Positions 19,029 through 28,122 of a DNA stretch of 64,000 bases are shown here, one piece after another. Location of the stretch: the NCBI GenBank assembly GCA_000431135.1, contig HF987891.1, forward strand, positions 11,913-75,912. Direction: 5' to 3'. This stretch comes from Clostridium sp. CAG:590. GTDB taxonomy: Bacteria; Bacillota; Clostridia; Lachnospirales; Lachnospiraceae. The translations under genes and the position numbers were made by a program. The notes below the pieces were generated by a model, which made no database searches, was not told where the DNA came from, and worked only from the letters and a program-made list of their open reading frames with translations. The first letter of the stretch is position 1, and the number at the start of each line of letters is the position of its first letter.

Positions 19029-20506
19029 TATATTTAGAACAAAATGCGGAATATTTTAATAATGATATCCGGGCAATGCTGCAGGCTTTTTTTGATAACG
19101 AGAAGGTTGTCACCAAAGAGGATGGTACCAGACTTTCATTATATGTTACATACACGATGGATTCGGATGTTGAGACACAGGTTGCAAGCGGTGGGTATGT
19201 TACTTATTGTTTAGAAGATATGGATGGTTATCATCAGGAGAAAACGGTTGTGGTAGATTTTCTCAACCGGAAACTTGCCAGAAATCCGTTAAAGGCAGCA
19301 CTGTATCAAATGCTTTCTGAATACACAGGCAAGACGTTGCCGTGGGGAAGTATGACGGGAGTAAGACCAACAAAGGTTGCAACGGAGCGTCTCGAGCATG
19401 GAGCAACGGAAGAGGAGATCCGGCATTTATATACAGATACCTATCTGACCATTCCACAAAAGGCAGACATTTGTATCGAGGTTGCTAAGAGGGAACAGGA
19501 ATTATTCCGGGATTTTGATTATGAACACGAATACTGCATCTATATAGGTATACCATTTTGTCCATCAAGATGCCTGTATTGTTCCTTTACATCTTATCCG
19601 ATCGCAACCTATGAGGATAAAGTAGATGCATATTTGCAGGCGTTGTATCGGGAGATGGAATATGTGGCAACTGCTCCGGCATACCGGAAGAAACGGTTAG
19701 TTGCGATATATATCGGTGGAGGAACGCCAAGTGCCTTGTCTGCACTTCAGTTAGAAGAGCTGGTTATGCATTTACAGCATACATTTGATATGCAGTATGT
19801 GAAGGAATTCTGTGTGGAATGTGGAAGACCCGACAGTATTACAATGGACAAATTACTGGTACTTCGTAAGCTTGGTGTGGAGCGCATCAGTATTAATCCG
19901 CAGACAATGTCAGATGCAACGCTTGAACTGATCGGCAGGGCGCATAGTGTAGAACAGACCAGACAGGCATATGCAATGGCTCGTGAGGCAGGATTTACGA
20001 ACATTAACATGGATATGATCGTAGGGCTTCCGGGTGAGGAAATGGCAGAGGTAGAACATACATTATCGGAGATTGAGCAATTAAGACCGGACAGTCTTAC
20101 GGTACATTCGTTAGCGATCAAGCGTGCGGCAAATCTCAACATAGAGATGGAACGTTATCATTCATTGATCAAGGGAAGTACCAATGAGATGCTGCTTGCG
20201 GTAGATGCATGTGCAAGAAGAATGGATTTGTTGCCATATTATCTATACCGGCAGAAGAATATTCCGGGGAAATTAGAGAATATCGGGTATGCACAACAGG
20301 GAAAAGAATGTATTTATAATATATTGATCATGGAAGAGAAATTAGATATTCTTGCCATGGGAGCAGGAGCATCATCGAAGTTTGTGTTCCATAAGGAAAA
20401 TCGGATTGAGCGTGTAGAGAATGTAAAAAATGTAGATGAGTACATTAAGCGGATTGACGAGATGATTGACCGTAAACGGCGGATGTTTGAAGAGGTGATG
20501 GGATGA
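19025..20506 (+). CDS. hemZ: Oxygen-independent coproporphyrinogen dehydrogenase-type radical SAM enzyme HemZ
   Basis: 493 aa. A family-specific N-terminal domain of about 160 residues precedes the radical SAM core with C179-x3-C183-x2-C186 in GIPFCPSRCLYCSF, followed by YIGGGTPS and the NMDMIVGLPGE block. This matches HemZ, the HemN-like protein found in Firmicute genomes near hisS. Classical HemN oxidatively decarboxylates coproporphyrinogen III; for HemZ in strict anaerobes without a full haem pathway the real reaction is uncertain. It overlaps the genes on both sides by 4 bp. Confidence 0.88.
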   Translation: MIYLEQNAEYFNNDIRAMLQAFFDNEKVVTKEDGTRLSLYVTYTMDSDVETQVASGGYVTYCLEDMDGYHQEKTVVVDFLNRKLARNPLKAALYQMLSEYTGKTLPWGSMTGVRPTKVATERLEHGATEEEIRHLYTDTYLTIPQKADICIEVAKREQELFRDFDYEHEYCIYIGIPFCPSRCLYCSFTSYPIATYEDKVDAYLQALYREMEYVATAPAYRKKRLVAIYIGGGTPSALSALQLEELVMHLQHTFDMQYVKEFCVECGRPDSITMDKLLVLRKLGVERISINPQTMSDATLELIGRAHSVEQTRQAYAMAREAGFTNINMDMIVGLPGEEMAEVEHTLSEIEQLRPDSLTVHSLAIKRAANLNIEMERYHSLIKGSTNEMLLAVDACARRMDLLPYYLYRQKNIPGKLENIGYAQQGKECIYNILIMEEKLDILAMGAGASSKFVFHKENRIERVENVKNVDEYIKRIDEMIDRKRRMFEEVMG

Positions 20507-21120
20507 TAGAGATCGATCGTGATGGGATTGAAGTAGATGAAATGTCGGCATATCTGACAGAAGACCTGAAAACAGAGATTGCGCATGGAATTGAGGTAAG
20601 CCGGCTGGCCGGAATGTTAGCAAAAGAGCTGAAGTTGGATCCGGAGTTTTGTCATGATATTGAAGTGGCTGGAATGCTTCATGATATTGGCAAATTGAGA
20701 GCAAGCACCTATCTGTACGGTGGGGATGATGATACGTTGAACGTAGAAAAGATGCGGTATGTCCGTCTGCATGCAGGTCTTGGATACGAAGTCGTGAAGG
20801 CGGAGGGATATTCGGATCGCATTTGCGAAATGATCCTTCATCATCATGAGAATTATGACGGCACCGGTTATCCGGATAATCTGGTGGGAGATGAGATCCC
20901 GCTTGGTGCAAGGGTATTGCGGGTGTGTGATGTCTTTGTTGCACTTACTTCCGACCGTCCATATAGAAAGGCATTTGACAGTAAGACCGCTGTGGAACTG
21001 CTGATCGAGGAGGTAAGGCATTTTGATATGAAAGTATTCCTGCCATTTCAGAGTATAGTATATGATGAGATTACAAACAGAGAATTGCAGGGAGACACGC
21101 AGGACAAGTTAGTATATTGA
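20503..21120 (+). CDS. Stand-alone HD-GYP domain phosphohydrolase
   Basis: 205 aa consisting of an HD-GYP domain alone. Visible motifs are MLHDIGKL, HHENYDGTGYP and a downstream RVCDVFVALTSDRPYR block. HD-GYP proteins hydrolyse cyclic di-GMP, but a single domain without a receiver may have another nucleotide target. ATG 20503 overlaps the hemZ stop. A second, longer HD-GYP protein lies at 43661-44743. Confidence 0.82.
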   Translation: MIEIDRDGIEVDEMSAYLTEDLKTEIAHGIEVSRLAGMLAKELKLDPEFCHDIEVAGMLHDIGKLRASTYLYGGDDDTLNVEKMRYVRLHAGLGYEVVKAEGYSDRICEMILHHHENYDGTGYPDNLVGDEIPLGARVLRVCDVFVALTSDRPYRKAFDSKTAVELLIEEVRHFDMKVFLPFQSIVYDEITNRELQGDTQDKLVY

Positions 21121-21146
21121 TAACAGGTAAAGGAGAAAATGAGAAG

Positions 21147-22412
21147 ATGGCAATGAAGAAAAAACCGGTAACAGGTATGAAAGATATATTACCGAGAGAG
21201 ATGGAGATTCGTGATTATGTGATCGGACAGATTAAGGAGACATATAAGACATTTGGTTTTTCAAGTATGGAGACTCCTTGTGTAGAACATATTGAGAATT
21301 TAAGTTCAAATCAGGGTGGAGAGAATGAGAAACTGATCTTCAAGATCTTAAAACGTGGTGACAAGTTAACTGCAGCAGTTCCAAAGGCAGCAGAGGATGC
21401 AAATGTATTAGTGGATGGAGGTCTTCGTTACGATCTGACACTTCCGCTTTCGCGTTATTATGCGAATAATGCAAATGATCTGCCAAGTCCGTTTAAGGCA
21501 TTACAGATGGGCAATGTATGGAGAGCAGACCGTCCACAGAGGGGTCGTTATCGTCAGTTCATGCAGTGTGACATTGATATTTTAGGTGAGCCGACTATTT
21601 TAGCAGAGATCGAGCTGATCACGGCAACGACTACATTGCTTGGCAAGATCGGATTTGAGAAATTTACGATCCGTTTGAATAACCGTAAGATGTTAAAGGC
21701 AATGGCAGCCTACAGTGGATTTGGTGAAGCGGATTATGACAATGTATTCATTACGTTAGATAAGATGGATAAGATAGGTCTGGATGGTGTAAAAGAGGAG
21801 TTGATCGAGCAGGGATTTGCTTTGGAATCCGTTGAAAAATGCCTTGCACTGTTTGCAAACGTGAGTCAGGACGTAGAAGGTGTCCGTTATCTGAAAGAGA
21901 CATTAGGGGAATACTTAGAGACAGGCGTTGCAGAAGATCTTGAGACGATCATGGCAAGTGTGGATGCTACGAAGTCTGCTGACTTCAAGATTGTATTTGA
22001 TCCAACGTTAGTAAGAGGAATGGGTTATTATACCGGACCGATCTTCGAGATCTCCATGGACGAGTTTGGTGGATCTGTCGGTGGTGGCGGACGTTATGAT
22101 GAAATGATCGGTAAGTTCACCGGCCAGAATACCCCAGCCTGCGGATTCTCAATCGGATTTGAACGGATCGTTATGCTCTTATTAGAGAAGGATTATCAGG
22201 TGCCGGGCAAAGGCGAGAAGACAGCTTATCTTGTAGAAAAGAATATGCCACAAGATAAGATGCTTACGATTTTGCAGCAGGCAAATGAGAAACGTAAGAA
22301 TGGAGAGCAGATCAATATTGCAATTATGAAGAAGAATAAGAAGTTCCAGAAGGAACAGCTTGAAAAAGAAGGCTACACAGCATTTGAAGAATTCTTCACC
22401 GATCGGATGTAG
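21147..22412 (+). CDS. hisS: Histidyl-tRNA synthetase
   Basis: 421 aa class II synthetase that charges tRNA-His. ATG 21147 is chosen because AAAGGAG ends 11 bases before it and the protein then opens MAMKKKPVTGMKDILP like its relatives; TTG 21117 would overlap the previous gene. Motif 2 (GNVWRADRPQRGRYRQF), the His-specific RGMGYYT segment and motif 3 (GFSIGFERI) are present. The anticodon-binding domain after residue 340 is short and divergent, lacking the usual IIGEDE-type core. In clostridia hisS is normally followed by aspS, but here 7.9 kb intervenes. No T-box precedes it. Confidence 0.88.
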   Translation: MAMKKKPVTGMKDILPREMEIRDYVIGQIKETYKTFGFSSMETPCVEHIENLSSNQGGENEKLIFKILKRGDKLTAAVPKAAEDANVLVDGGLRYDLTLPLSRYYANNANDLPSPFKALQMGNVWRADRPQRGRYRQFMQCDIDILGEPTILAEIELITATTTLLGKIGFEKFTIRLNNRKMLKAMAAYSGFGEADYDNVFITLDKMDKIGLDGVKEELIEQGFALESVEKCLALFANVSQDVEGVRYLKETLGEYLETGVAEDLETIMASVDATKSADFKIVFDPTLVRGMGYYTGPIFEISMDEFGGSVGGGGRYDEMIGKFTGQNTPACGFSIGFERIVMLLLEKDYQVPGKGEKTAYLVEKNMPQDKMLTILQQANEKRKNGEQINIAIMKKNKKFQKEQLEKEGYTAFEEFFTDRM

Positions 22413-22464
22413 AAATCACCGGGAAATGTCTATATATAAAAATAGATACCGTGTAAAGGTTACG

Positions 22465-23517
22465 TTACCATTCTTTTATATATTTTTGAAGTTTCCTGTA
22501 AGTAATATTATATCCGCTTTTACTCCAGTGGATGCCGTCGCCGCCGCTATAAGAGGCTTTGAGAGATCCGGATTTGTCAGCTAAGAACGAAACGGTATCA
22601 AAGTAATGAAGATATTTCTTACTATTGGCATATTTCTTTAATGCCTTATTAAAGCGCCGGACGGCAGGATTATTCACTTCGGAGCTGTTACGGGTTGGAC
22701 TTACGCCCATTACAACAATTTCCATGTGTGGATTTTTCTTATGACAGGCATTAAGTATCTTTTTGTAGGGATTCAGGATGTTGTCAATCTGTGTTTTGCC
22801 GGGATTGCCACCCAAACTGTTCATTCCAAGCATGATGATCATACGATCCGGTTTGTATTGAAGCAGACGTTTCATATAATCACTTGTATAGTAGTTATAG
22901 GTATGAATACCGATCTTGGAAAAATCTTTGTTTGATTTTCCCTTTACAATGTTATATTCGCGAAATCCTGCCATGATAGAATCGCCTACATAGGCGATTT
23001 TTTTTGCTTTTTTGCGGACAGTTGCAGATACGATCTTACTGTAACTGCTGTCGGAATAAGTCCGGGGATCGCCGGAAACAGCTTTCACTTTGTAATAATA
23101 GGTGGTGAACACTTTGCCGGTCTTGTCCGTGTATTGCGGTTTCCGGGTGGAGGCGATACACTTGTAGTTGCCTTTTGCGGATGTTGCCCGGTAGATCTCG
23201 TATTTGGAAGCATGAGCATTCTTAGTCCATGTTATATGTATTGCGGAATGAGAGGTGGCGGTACACTTTCTGATCCGGACAGCTGCCAGCGGCTGAGTGA
23301 TGGATTGTTCCGGTGTAGTGGTGTCTGATGATATTGCGGATGGTTCCCCGGCAGCAGGAGATGTTGCGATACCCATGCGGTTATCGGATGATTGTGGCTG
23401 GAATATAACAGACTGTGCGGTATGTACAGGCATGGCATATGTGGTAACGTTCTGACAAAGAAGGTATGCACTGCCAAGAAAAGCATATGTAAGTAATCTG
23501 GTTCGAAACATTTTCAT
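22465..23517 (-). CDS. Secreted SGNH/GDSL hydrolase with fibronectin-like domain
   Basis: 350 aa. A signal peptide (residues 1-29, ending TTYA) is followed by a Ser/Thr-rich linker, a fibronectin type III-like domain (about 80-165, with YYYKVKAVSG) and an SGNH hydrolase domain. The nucleophile Ser lies in YVGDSIMAGF, the Asn block in MIMLGMNSLGG, and the catalytic pair in GDGIHWSKSGY. Members remove acetyl or acyl groups from polysaccharides or peptidoglycan outside the cell. It faces hisS tail to tail with only 52 bp between the stops and has its own promoter. Confidence 0.85.
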   Translation of the reverse strand: MKMFRTRLLTYAFLGSAYLLCQNVTTYAMPVHTAQSVIFQPQSSDNRMGIATSPAAGEPSAISSDTTTPEQSITQPLAAVRIRKCTATSHSAIHITWTKNAHASKYEIYRATSAKGNYKCIASTRKPQYTDKTGKVFTTYYYKVKAVSGDPRTYSDSSYSKIVSATVRKKAKKIAYVGDSIMAGFREYNIVKGKSNKDFSKIGIHTYNYYTSDYMKRLLQYKPDRMIIMLGMNSLGGNPGKTQIDNILNPYKKILNACHKKNPHMEIVVMGVSPTRNSSEVNNPAVRRFNKALKKYANSKKYLHYFDTVSFLADKSGSLKASYSGGDGIHWSKSGYNITYRKLQKYIKEW

Positions 23518-23572
23518 AACATGATCCTCTTTTCTGCGTTATTGGGGCAGACGATGATCGCCCCTGCATCAT

Positions 23573-23600
23573 ATTATAAAATTTATAAAATGCACGTCAA
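23573..23600 (-). promoter_or_regulatory. Promoter of the SGNH hydrolase
   Basis: Reading the minus strand, TTGACG (23600-23595), a 16-bp spacer and TATAAT (23578-23573) lie about 55 bp before the start codon at 23517. A small GGGGC/GCCCC hairpin follows in the leader. Confidence 0.65.
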
Positions 23601-23631
23601 TACGCATAGAACCGGAAACGTCAGCAAAATA

Positions 23632-23667
23632 TTACAAAAAAATACCGGAATAGAGGATTATTCCGGT
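23632..23667 (-). terminator. Rho-independent terminator of the GntR pair
   Basis: On the minus strand a 9-bp stem (23667-23659 with 23651-23643) is followed by a run of seven T. The stop codon of the regulator at 23658 lies inside the hairpin. Confidence 0.8.
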
Positions 23668-24350
23668 AAAGTAATACTGGTTATAAGATTCACGCGATTC
23701 CCTACGCATAAGGATAAGCTGATACCGATCGTCTGGCTTCGATAGTGAACAAAATTACTGATCAGCAGGAGACTGTCTGCATTGGTGAGATGCAGTGGTT
23801 CCACCAGATTCTCTTCGTAAGGAAAGATGCGGATGGTCTGTGTGATGGTCAGTTCGTCCGGGATATCGTTCATTTCAAACAGGTAAGGAAACAGGGAAGT
23901 AGATTCCGGCTGTTGGAACATATAGGTAAGACCGATTGGCCGGCCGGCCACAGATTCTAACACATAATTGGAAACCAGATCGGCAAAGGCAGACGGTAAT
24001 GCGGAATTAGCGGCAATATTGCGTACCTGTTCCGGAATGAAGGATATCTTTTCAGTGGTATATCCTTCGTTGATCAGAGTGCAGTCCCTATAAGGAAAAC
24101 AGTAGTATAGTAATTCGCGGTCTGTCTTTGGCGGACAGAGGTAGTAACCACTTCCGGGATGCCGTTCAATGATCCCTTTACCGATCAGTACTTCTAATGC
24201 GTGGCGCAAAGTAACTCTTGTGACATTCAGCATGGTTGAAAAGTCGCGCTCCGAAGGAAGCTTGTCTCCCGGCTGCAGGTTGTGTTCATCTATATATTGT
24301 TTTACCTGTTCTTCTATATCAAGACTTAATAGATTATACATTTTTGGCAT
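23658..24350 (-). CDS. GntR/HutC-family transcriptional regulator
   Basis: 230 aa. The N-terminal winged helix (about residues 8-70, with LPSERDFSTMLNVTRVTLRHALEVL) is the GntR DNA-binding domain, and the rest resembles a UTRA effector domain. An AAGGAGGC site lies just before ATG 24350. It sits 30 bp behind a second GntR gene of the same type and both point away from the PTS/deglycase operon. UTRA regulators usually respond to phosphorylated sugars, so an Amadori or amino-sugar phosphate is a plausible effector. Confidence 0.85.
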   Translation of the reverse strand: MPKMYNLLSLDIEEQVKQYIDEHNLQPGDKLPSERDFSTMLNVTRVTLRHALEVLIGKGIIERHPGSGYYLCPPKTDRELLYYCFPYRDCTLINEGYTTEKISFIPEQVRNIAANSALPSAFADLVSNYVLESVAGRPIGLTYMFQQPESTSLFPYLFEMNDIPDELTITQTIRIFPYEENLVEPLHLTNADSLLLISNFVHYRSQTIGISLSLCVGNRVNLITSITLPE

Positions 24351-24379
24351 GTTGAAAAGCCTCCTTGTGGATAAATCAT

Positions 24380-25120
24380 TTAGAATAACTGGGATGACAA
24401 GTGGAATTCGCCGTTGCGGATAATGCCATCTGTGTAATATTTGGCAAAGGTGGGAACTACCATAACTTCGGTATGCTCTGCTACCAGACCGTCCTTTGTG
24501 GATGAGGTGATCTCGATCGAAACGATGGGGCTGCCTTCTTCTAAACCAAGTAAGCGTGCAAAGGTATTATATGTTCTGGAAGAAGAAAATACATGCCGGA
24601 TCGTATGGATATGTATCTTGTTGATCGAAAACATATCGTATAAGGAGTATACCTGAAAATCGATCTGATCCTCATTCTGAATGCTCTCGTGCAGAATGGT
24701 TGTATTCTCTATGGAAATAGGTATGTTATTGCCACTTCGTAAACGAACGATCTGGAACATCCCGGTATCGTCCGGTACGTGAAAAATATTGGAATACTTA
24801 TGACCGGCAGCCCTTGTCTTAGTTGTAAGCACCTTGGAATTCGGAGTATAACCGGCCTGCCATAACAATTCACTCATTCCTTTGAAATGAATGGCGGAAT
24901 CATCAATGTCAGTCTTGATCACATAGGTTCCTTTTCCCTGTACCCGTTTGAGAAGTCCTTCTTCGATCAAGAGATCGATTGCATTGCGTATGACATTACG
25001 GTTTACCTGTAATGTCTGTACCAGATCTCTTTCGGAAGGAATGGTAGTGCCGTAGGCGTATGTTTTATCTAATATATGTTCCCGGATGATCTGGGATACT
25101 TCTGTTGCATTGTCTGACAT
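24380..25120 (-). CDS. GntR/HutC-family regulator, divergent to the PTS operon
   Basis: 246 aa. ATG 25120 is preceded by AGGAGAACG; the reading frame is open further upstream but that part is AT-rich promoter DNA, not protein-like. The winged helix (residues about 5-70, TIPSERDLVQTLQVNRNVIRNAIDLL) is followed by a UTRA-type domain with MFQIVRLRSGNNIPISIENT. It is transcribed divergently from the SIS/PTS genes across a 302-bp region holding three TGGTAyATT elements, and is the most likely local repressor. Confidence 0.88.
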   Translation of the reverse strand: MSDNATEVSQIIREHILDKTYAYGTTIPSERDLVQTLQVNRNVIRNAIDLLIEEGLLKRVQGKGTYVIKTDIDDSAIHFKGMSELLWQAGYTPNSKVLTTKTRAAGHKYSNIFHVPDDTGMFQIVRLRSGNNIPISIENTTILHESIQNEDQIDFQVYSLYDMFSINKIHIHTIRHVFSSSRTYNTFARLLGLEEGSPIVSIEITSSTKDGLVAEHTEVMVVPTFAKYYTDGIIRNGEFHLSSQLF

Positions 25121-25217
25121 ATCGTTCTCCTGTTCCACATTATCTATCCTGTAAGCAATGTACTGCGTATTGCTGTATAAGATAGATAGGTGTTGTGCTC
25201 TGCTAAATACTAGACAT

Positions 25218-25223
25218 ATTATA
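25218..25223 (-). promoter_or_regulatory. -10 box for the GntR genes
   Basis: TATAAT on the minus strand at 25223-25218, about 95 bp before the regulator start. The matching -35 position (25246-25241, TTTCTT) is poor, as expected for a weak or regulated promoter. Confidence 0.45.
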
Positions 25224-25260
25224 ACAGAATTTATCTGGAAAAGAAAGAGAAAAACATAAA

Positions 25261-25346
25261 TTGGTATATTAAAAATGCATCTGGTAAAACAATTGGTACA
25301 TTTTAAATAAAAAGTGGTTGACACAAAGAATATAAGGTGGTATATT
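25261..25346 (+). promoter_or_regulatory. PTS operon promoter with three operator-like elements
   Basis: TTGACA (25318-25323), a 17-bp spacer and TATATT (25341-25346) make a strong promoter about 77 bp before the SIS gene. The 10-bp element (T/G)TGGTA(T/C)ATT occurs three times in the same orientation, at 25261-25270, 25293-25302 and 25337-25346. The third covers the -10 box. TGGTATA-type half sites are typical of HutC-family GntR operators, so binding by one or both adjacent regulators is likely. Confidence 0.7.
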
Positions 25347-25422
25347 ATAAACACAAAGTGGTTATGAACTTTTATATGTGCGCACATCAGGATCAAATTT
25401 AATTTTAGGAGGATGATAAGAG

Positions 25423-26436
25423 ATGTATGGATTTGAGAATGAAACATATTTAAGTGTATTGAATGGAGCAGTTAACAATATTCCAAAGATTGCAGAGGTG
25501 GTTGATCAGGCATATGCAAAGGGATATGACAATGTATTTTTAGTAGGAACCGGCGGAACTTATTCTATGGTAAGCCCTCTTGCTTATATGTTGAAGACCA
25601 ATTCTACAGTGGAATGGTATTATGAGATCGCAGCCGAGTTAGTAGCTGCAAAGCCAAAGAAGTTATCCGATCGTTCGCTTCTTATTACAGCGTCTCTTTC
25701 CGGTACAACCAAGGAGACGATCGCAGCAGCAGAATATGCGAAGAGTGTAGGAGCACAGGTAATCTCCTTTGTAGGAGAAGAGGATTGTCCACTTGGTGCA
25801 GCATCTACTTATGTGATCGCAAATGCAGCATCCAACGATAACCTGGTAGAAGATATGTATATTCACATGTTTGCGTTAGGTGCATTGATCATGAAGAAGA
25901 ATGGAGAGTTCCCGGAGTGTGATCGTTTCTTAGAGACACTTAAGAAGATGCCGGAAGCATTATTGAAGGTACGTGAGCAGAATGATGAGAGAGCGTTAGC
26001 ATTTGCCGAGAAGCACAAGGATACGAAGTTCCATATGTGTATCGGAGCCGGTAATACATGGGGTGAGACATATTGTTTTGCTATGTGTGTATTAGAGGAG
26101 ATGCAGTGGATCGCAACCAAGTCTATTCATGCTGCAGAGTTCTTCCATGGAACAATTGAGATGACAGAGAAGGATATGAGTTTCATGTTATTCAAGGGTG
26201 AAGATGAGACCCGCCCATTGGTTGACAGAGTAGAGGCATTTGTGAGAAGATATTCAGACGTAGTAGAAGTATGGGATACCAAAGATTACAAGTTAGAGGG
26301 CATCGATGAAGATATGAGAAAGTTTGTCGCACCGATGGTATTGGCAGCTCAGAATGAGAGAATCAGTGCTCATTTTGAACATGTCAGAGATCATAATCTG
26401 GATATCAGAAGATATTATAGAACAGTAGAATATTAG
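25423..26436 (+). CDS. SIS-domain sugar-phosphate deglycase, FrlB/FraB-like
   Basis: 337 aa with two SIS domains (phosphosugar-binding GTGGTYS at 43-48 and SLSGTTKE at 91-98). The block LEEMQW...EFFHG holds Glu226 and His242, 16 residues apart, the same spacing as the catalytic Glu/His pair described for 6-phosphofructose-aspartate deglycase FraB. FrlB, FraB and GfrF split Amadori products such as fructoselysine 6-phosphate into glucose 6-phosphate and an amino acid. Being first in an operon with a mannose-family PTS recalls the gfr operon of Salmonella. The exact substrate is inferred, not shown. An AGGAGG site precedes the ATG. Confidence 0.78.
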   Translation: MYGFENETYLSVLNGAVNNIPKIAEVVDQAYAKGYDNVFLVGTGGTYSMVSPLAYMLKTNSTVEWYYEIAAELVAAKPKKLSDRSLLITASLSGTTKETIAAAEYAKSVGAQVISFVGEEDCPLGAASTYVIANAASNDNLVEDMYIHMFALGALIMKKNGEFPECDRFLETLKKMPEALLKVREQNDERALAFAEKHKDTKFHMCIGAGNTWGETYCFAMCVLEEMQWIATKSIHAAEFFHGTIEMTEKDMSFMLFKGEDETRPLVDRVEAFVRRYSDVVEVWDTKDYKLEGIDEDMRKFVAPMVLAAQNERISAHFEHVRDHNLDIRRYYRTVEY

Positions 26437-26457
26437 AATCAGATAGGAGAGATGGCG

Positions 26458-26883
26458 ATGAGAAGATTATTGATAGCAACGCATGGCAGATTTGCGGAAG
26501 GAATCAAAGAGACATTGAACTTTATATTGGGACAGACGCAGGCTGTCGATGTGATCTGTGCTTATGTAGAACCGGATTTTGATATGGACCGGGTTGCAAA
26601 AGAACAGATGGAAGCATTGTCAGAACAGGATGAGCTGATCGTAGCTGCAGACCTGTTTGGCGGAAGTGTTGCCAATAAGTTCTCAGAGTATATCTCAAAC
26701 GGTAACGTATATGTAATTACAGGAATGAACCTTCCTTTGCTGATCGAACTGACCGGTTCGTTGGAGGATGACAGACCGGTAGAAGAGATTATTGCAGAGG
26801 CAATTGAGTCGGCGAAGGAAGGTATTGTGAATGTGAACCAGGTGTTGGGAGAGGCATTGGATACAGAGGAGGATGATTTTTAA
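26458..26883 (+). CDS. Mannose-family PTS EIIA component
   Basis: 141 aa cytoplasmic phosphocarrier. ATG 26458 is preferred because GGAG lies 8 bases before it; ATG 26452 would leave almost no spacing. The phosphorylated residue is His9 in IATHGRFAEGI, and DLFGGSVANKF and ITGMNLPLL match EIIA of the mannose/sorbose family (PF03610). It receives phosphate from HPr and passes it to the EIIB encoded next. The stop overlaps the EIIB start as TAATG. Confidence 0.9.
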   Translation: MRRLLIATHGRFAEGIKETLNFILGQTQAVDVICAYVEPDFDMDRVAKEQMEALSEQDELIVAADLFGGSVANKFSEYISNGNVYVITGMNLPLLIELTGSLEDDRPVEEIIAEAIESAKEGIVNVNQVLGEALDTEEDDF

Positions 26884-27353
26884 TGGTTAAATTAGTAAGA
26901 GTGGATGAAAGATTAGTACATGGTCAGGTTGCATTTGCATGGACCAATTCCTTAGCGGCAGATTGTATATTTGTAGTAAATGATGCCGTGTCAAAAGACA
27001 AGTTAAGAGCAACTTCTCTGAAATTAGCAGCTCCGGCAGGTGTGAAGTTTGTTGCCAAGTCAGTCGATGATGCGATTGCAGCATTGAAGTCCGGCAAGAC
27101 AGATAAGTATAAGCTGTTCATTGTTGTGGATAACACGGCAGATGCACTTCGCCTGGTCAAGGAGGTAGAAGCTGTAGATCACATTAATCTTGGCAATATG
27201 AAGGTGAAAGACGGAACGAAGACGTGGACGAATTCGATTGCCGTAACAGATGCAGATATTTCCAATATTAAGGAGATGATCGCAGCGGGTGCTGAAGTTG
27301 AATGCCGACCGGTTCCAACAGAGAAGAAGATCATGGCAGAAAGCCTGATCTAG
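26883..27353 (+). CDS. Mannose/sorbose-family PTS EIIB component
   Basis: 156 aa. The active-site His13 lies in the signature VRVDERLVHGQV of mannose-family EIIB (PF03830). It transfers phosphate from EIIA to the incoming sugar bound by EIIC/EIID. Length matches the family (about 160 aa). The gene overlaps EIIA by one base and is followed 16 bp later by EIIC. Confidence 0.93.
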   Translation: MVKLVRVDERLVHGQVAFAWTNSLAADCIFVVNDAVSKDKLRATSLKLAAPAGVKFVAKSVDDAIAALKSGKTDKYKLFIVVDNTADALRLVKEVEAVDHINLGNMKVKDGTKTWTNSIAVTDADISNIKEMIAAGAEVECRPVPTEKKIMAESLI

Positions 27354-27369
27354 AGGAAGGAGATTATAT

Positions 27370-28122
27370 ATGGTAGTAAAAGCATTATTAGTGGCATTAG
27401 TGGCATTTTTGGCATCCATTGACGAGCAGACCTTTGGTGCCTGCATGATGTCACGTCCATTATTTACAGGTCCGATCATTGGTTTGATCATGGGAGATAT
27501 GACAACAGGAATTATTATGGGTGCATCGTTAGAGGCCATGTTCATGGGTTCCATTATGGTAGGAAGTGCGGTTCCTCCGGAGGTATATGCATCAAGTGTA
27601 CTTAGTATTGCGGTAGCAATTCAATCCGGAGCCGGTGTCGGAACTGCTGTTGCGTTAGCACTTCCGTTATCTGTTTTCTTACAGATGTGGAGAAACTTCT
27701 GTTATGCGATTCCGGGAAGCTGGGCAGGTAAGCAGATTGATAAGGCGGTAAATGAGAGAAACTTAAAGAAGGCCAATCTGTTACATTTAACAGTGGTACC
27801 ATTGTCGATCGGTATTCCGTCAGCACTGCTTGTATTCGTTGCGGTGGCATTTGGTGCAGATACGATCAATAGTGTATTGAATCTGATTCCGGATGTAGTA
27901 ATGGATGGTTTCAATGTAGCAGCGGGAGTTCTGTCCTGTGTAGGACTTGCTCTGTTAATTAAGATGATGTCTAACAATAAGATCATGCCATTTTTATTCA
28001 TTGGCTTTATTGCCGTTATGTACCTTGGAATGGATGTAATCGGAGTAGCGGTTGCCGGACTTTGTATGGCATTGATTGCAGTTAACAGCATGAAATTTGA
28101 AGAAGCAGAGGAGGATTTCTAA
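27370..28122 (+). CDS. Mannose-family PTS EIIC membrane component
   Basis: 250 aa, very hydrophobic with about seven or eight membrane helices. The N-terminal region has the FASIDEQTFG and PLFTGPIIGLIMGD segments typical of mannose-family EIIC (PF03609). It forms the membrane channel with EIID. GGAAGGAG precedes ATG 27370, and the stop overlaps the EIID start as TAATG. Confidence 0.93.
   Translation: MVVKALLVALVAFLASIDEQTFGACMMSRPLFTGPIIGLIMGDMTTGIIMGASLEAMFMGSIMVGSAVPPEVYASSVLSIAVAIQSGAGVGTAVALALPLSVFLQMWRNFCYAIPGSWAGKQIDKAVNERNLKKANLLHLTVVPLSIGIPSALLVFVAVAFGADTINSVLNLIPDVVMDGFNVAAGVLSCVGLALLIKMMSNNKIMPFLFIGFIAVMYLGMDVIGVAVAGLCMALIAVNSMKFEEAEEDF

Noticed and set aside
21121..21146. T-box leader for hisS
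   Set aside because: hisS follows the HD-GYP gene by only 26 bp, leaving no room for a T-box; no GGGTGG-type element there or before aspS.
25121..25447. 109-codon N-terminal extension of the GntR regulator
   Set aside because: Overlaps the divergent promoter region and start of the SIS gene; the family start with AGGAG is at 25120.
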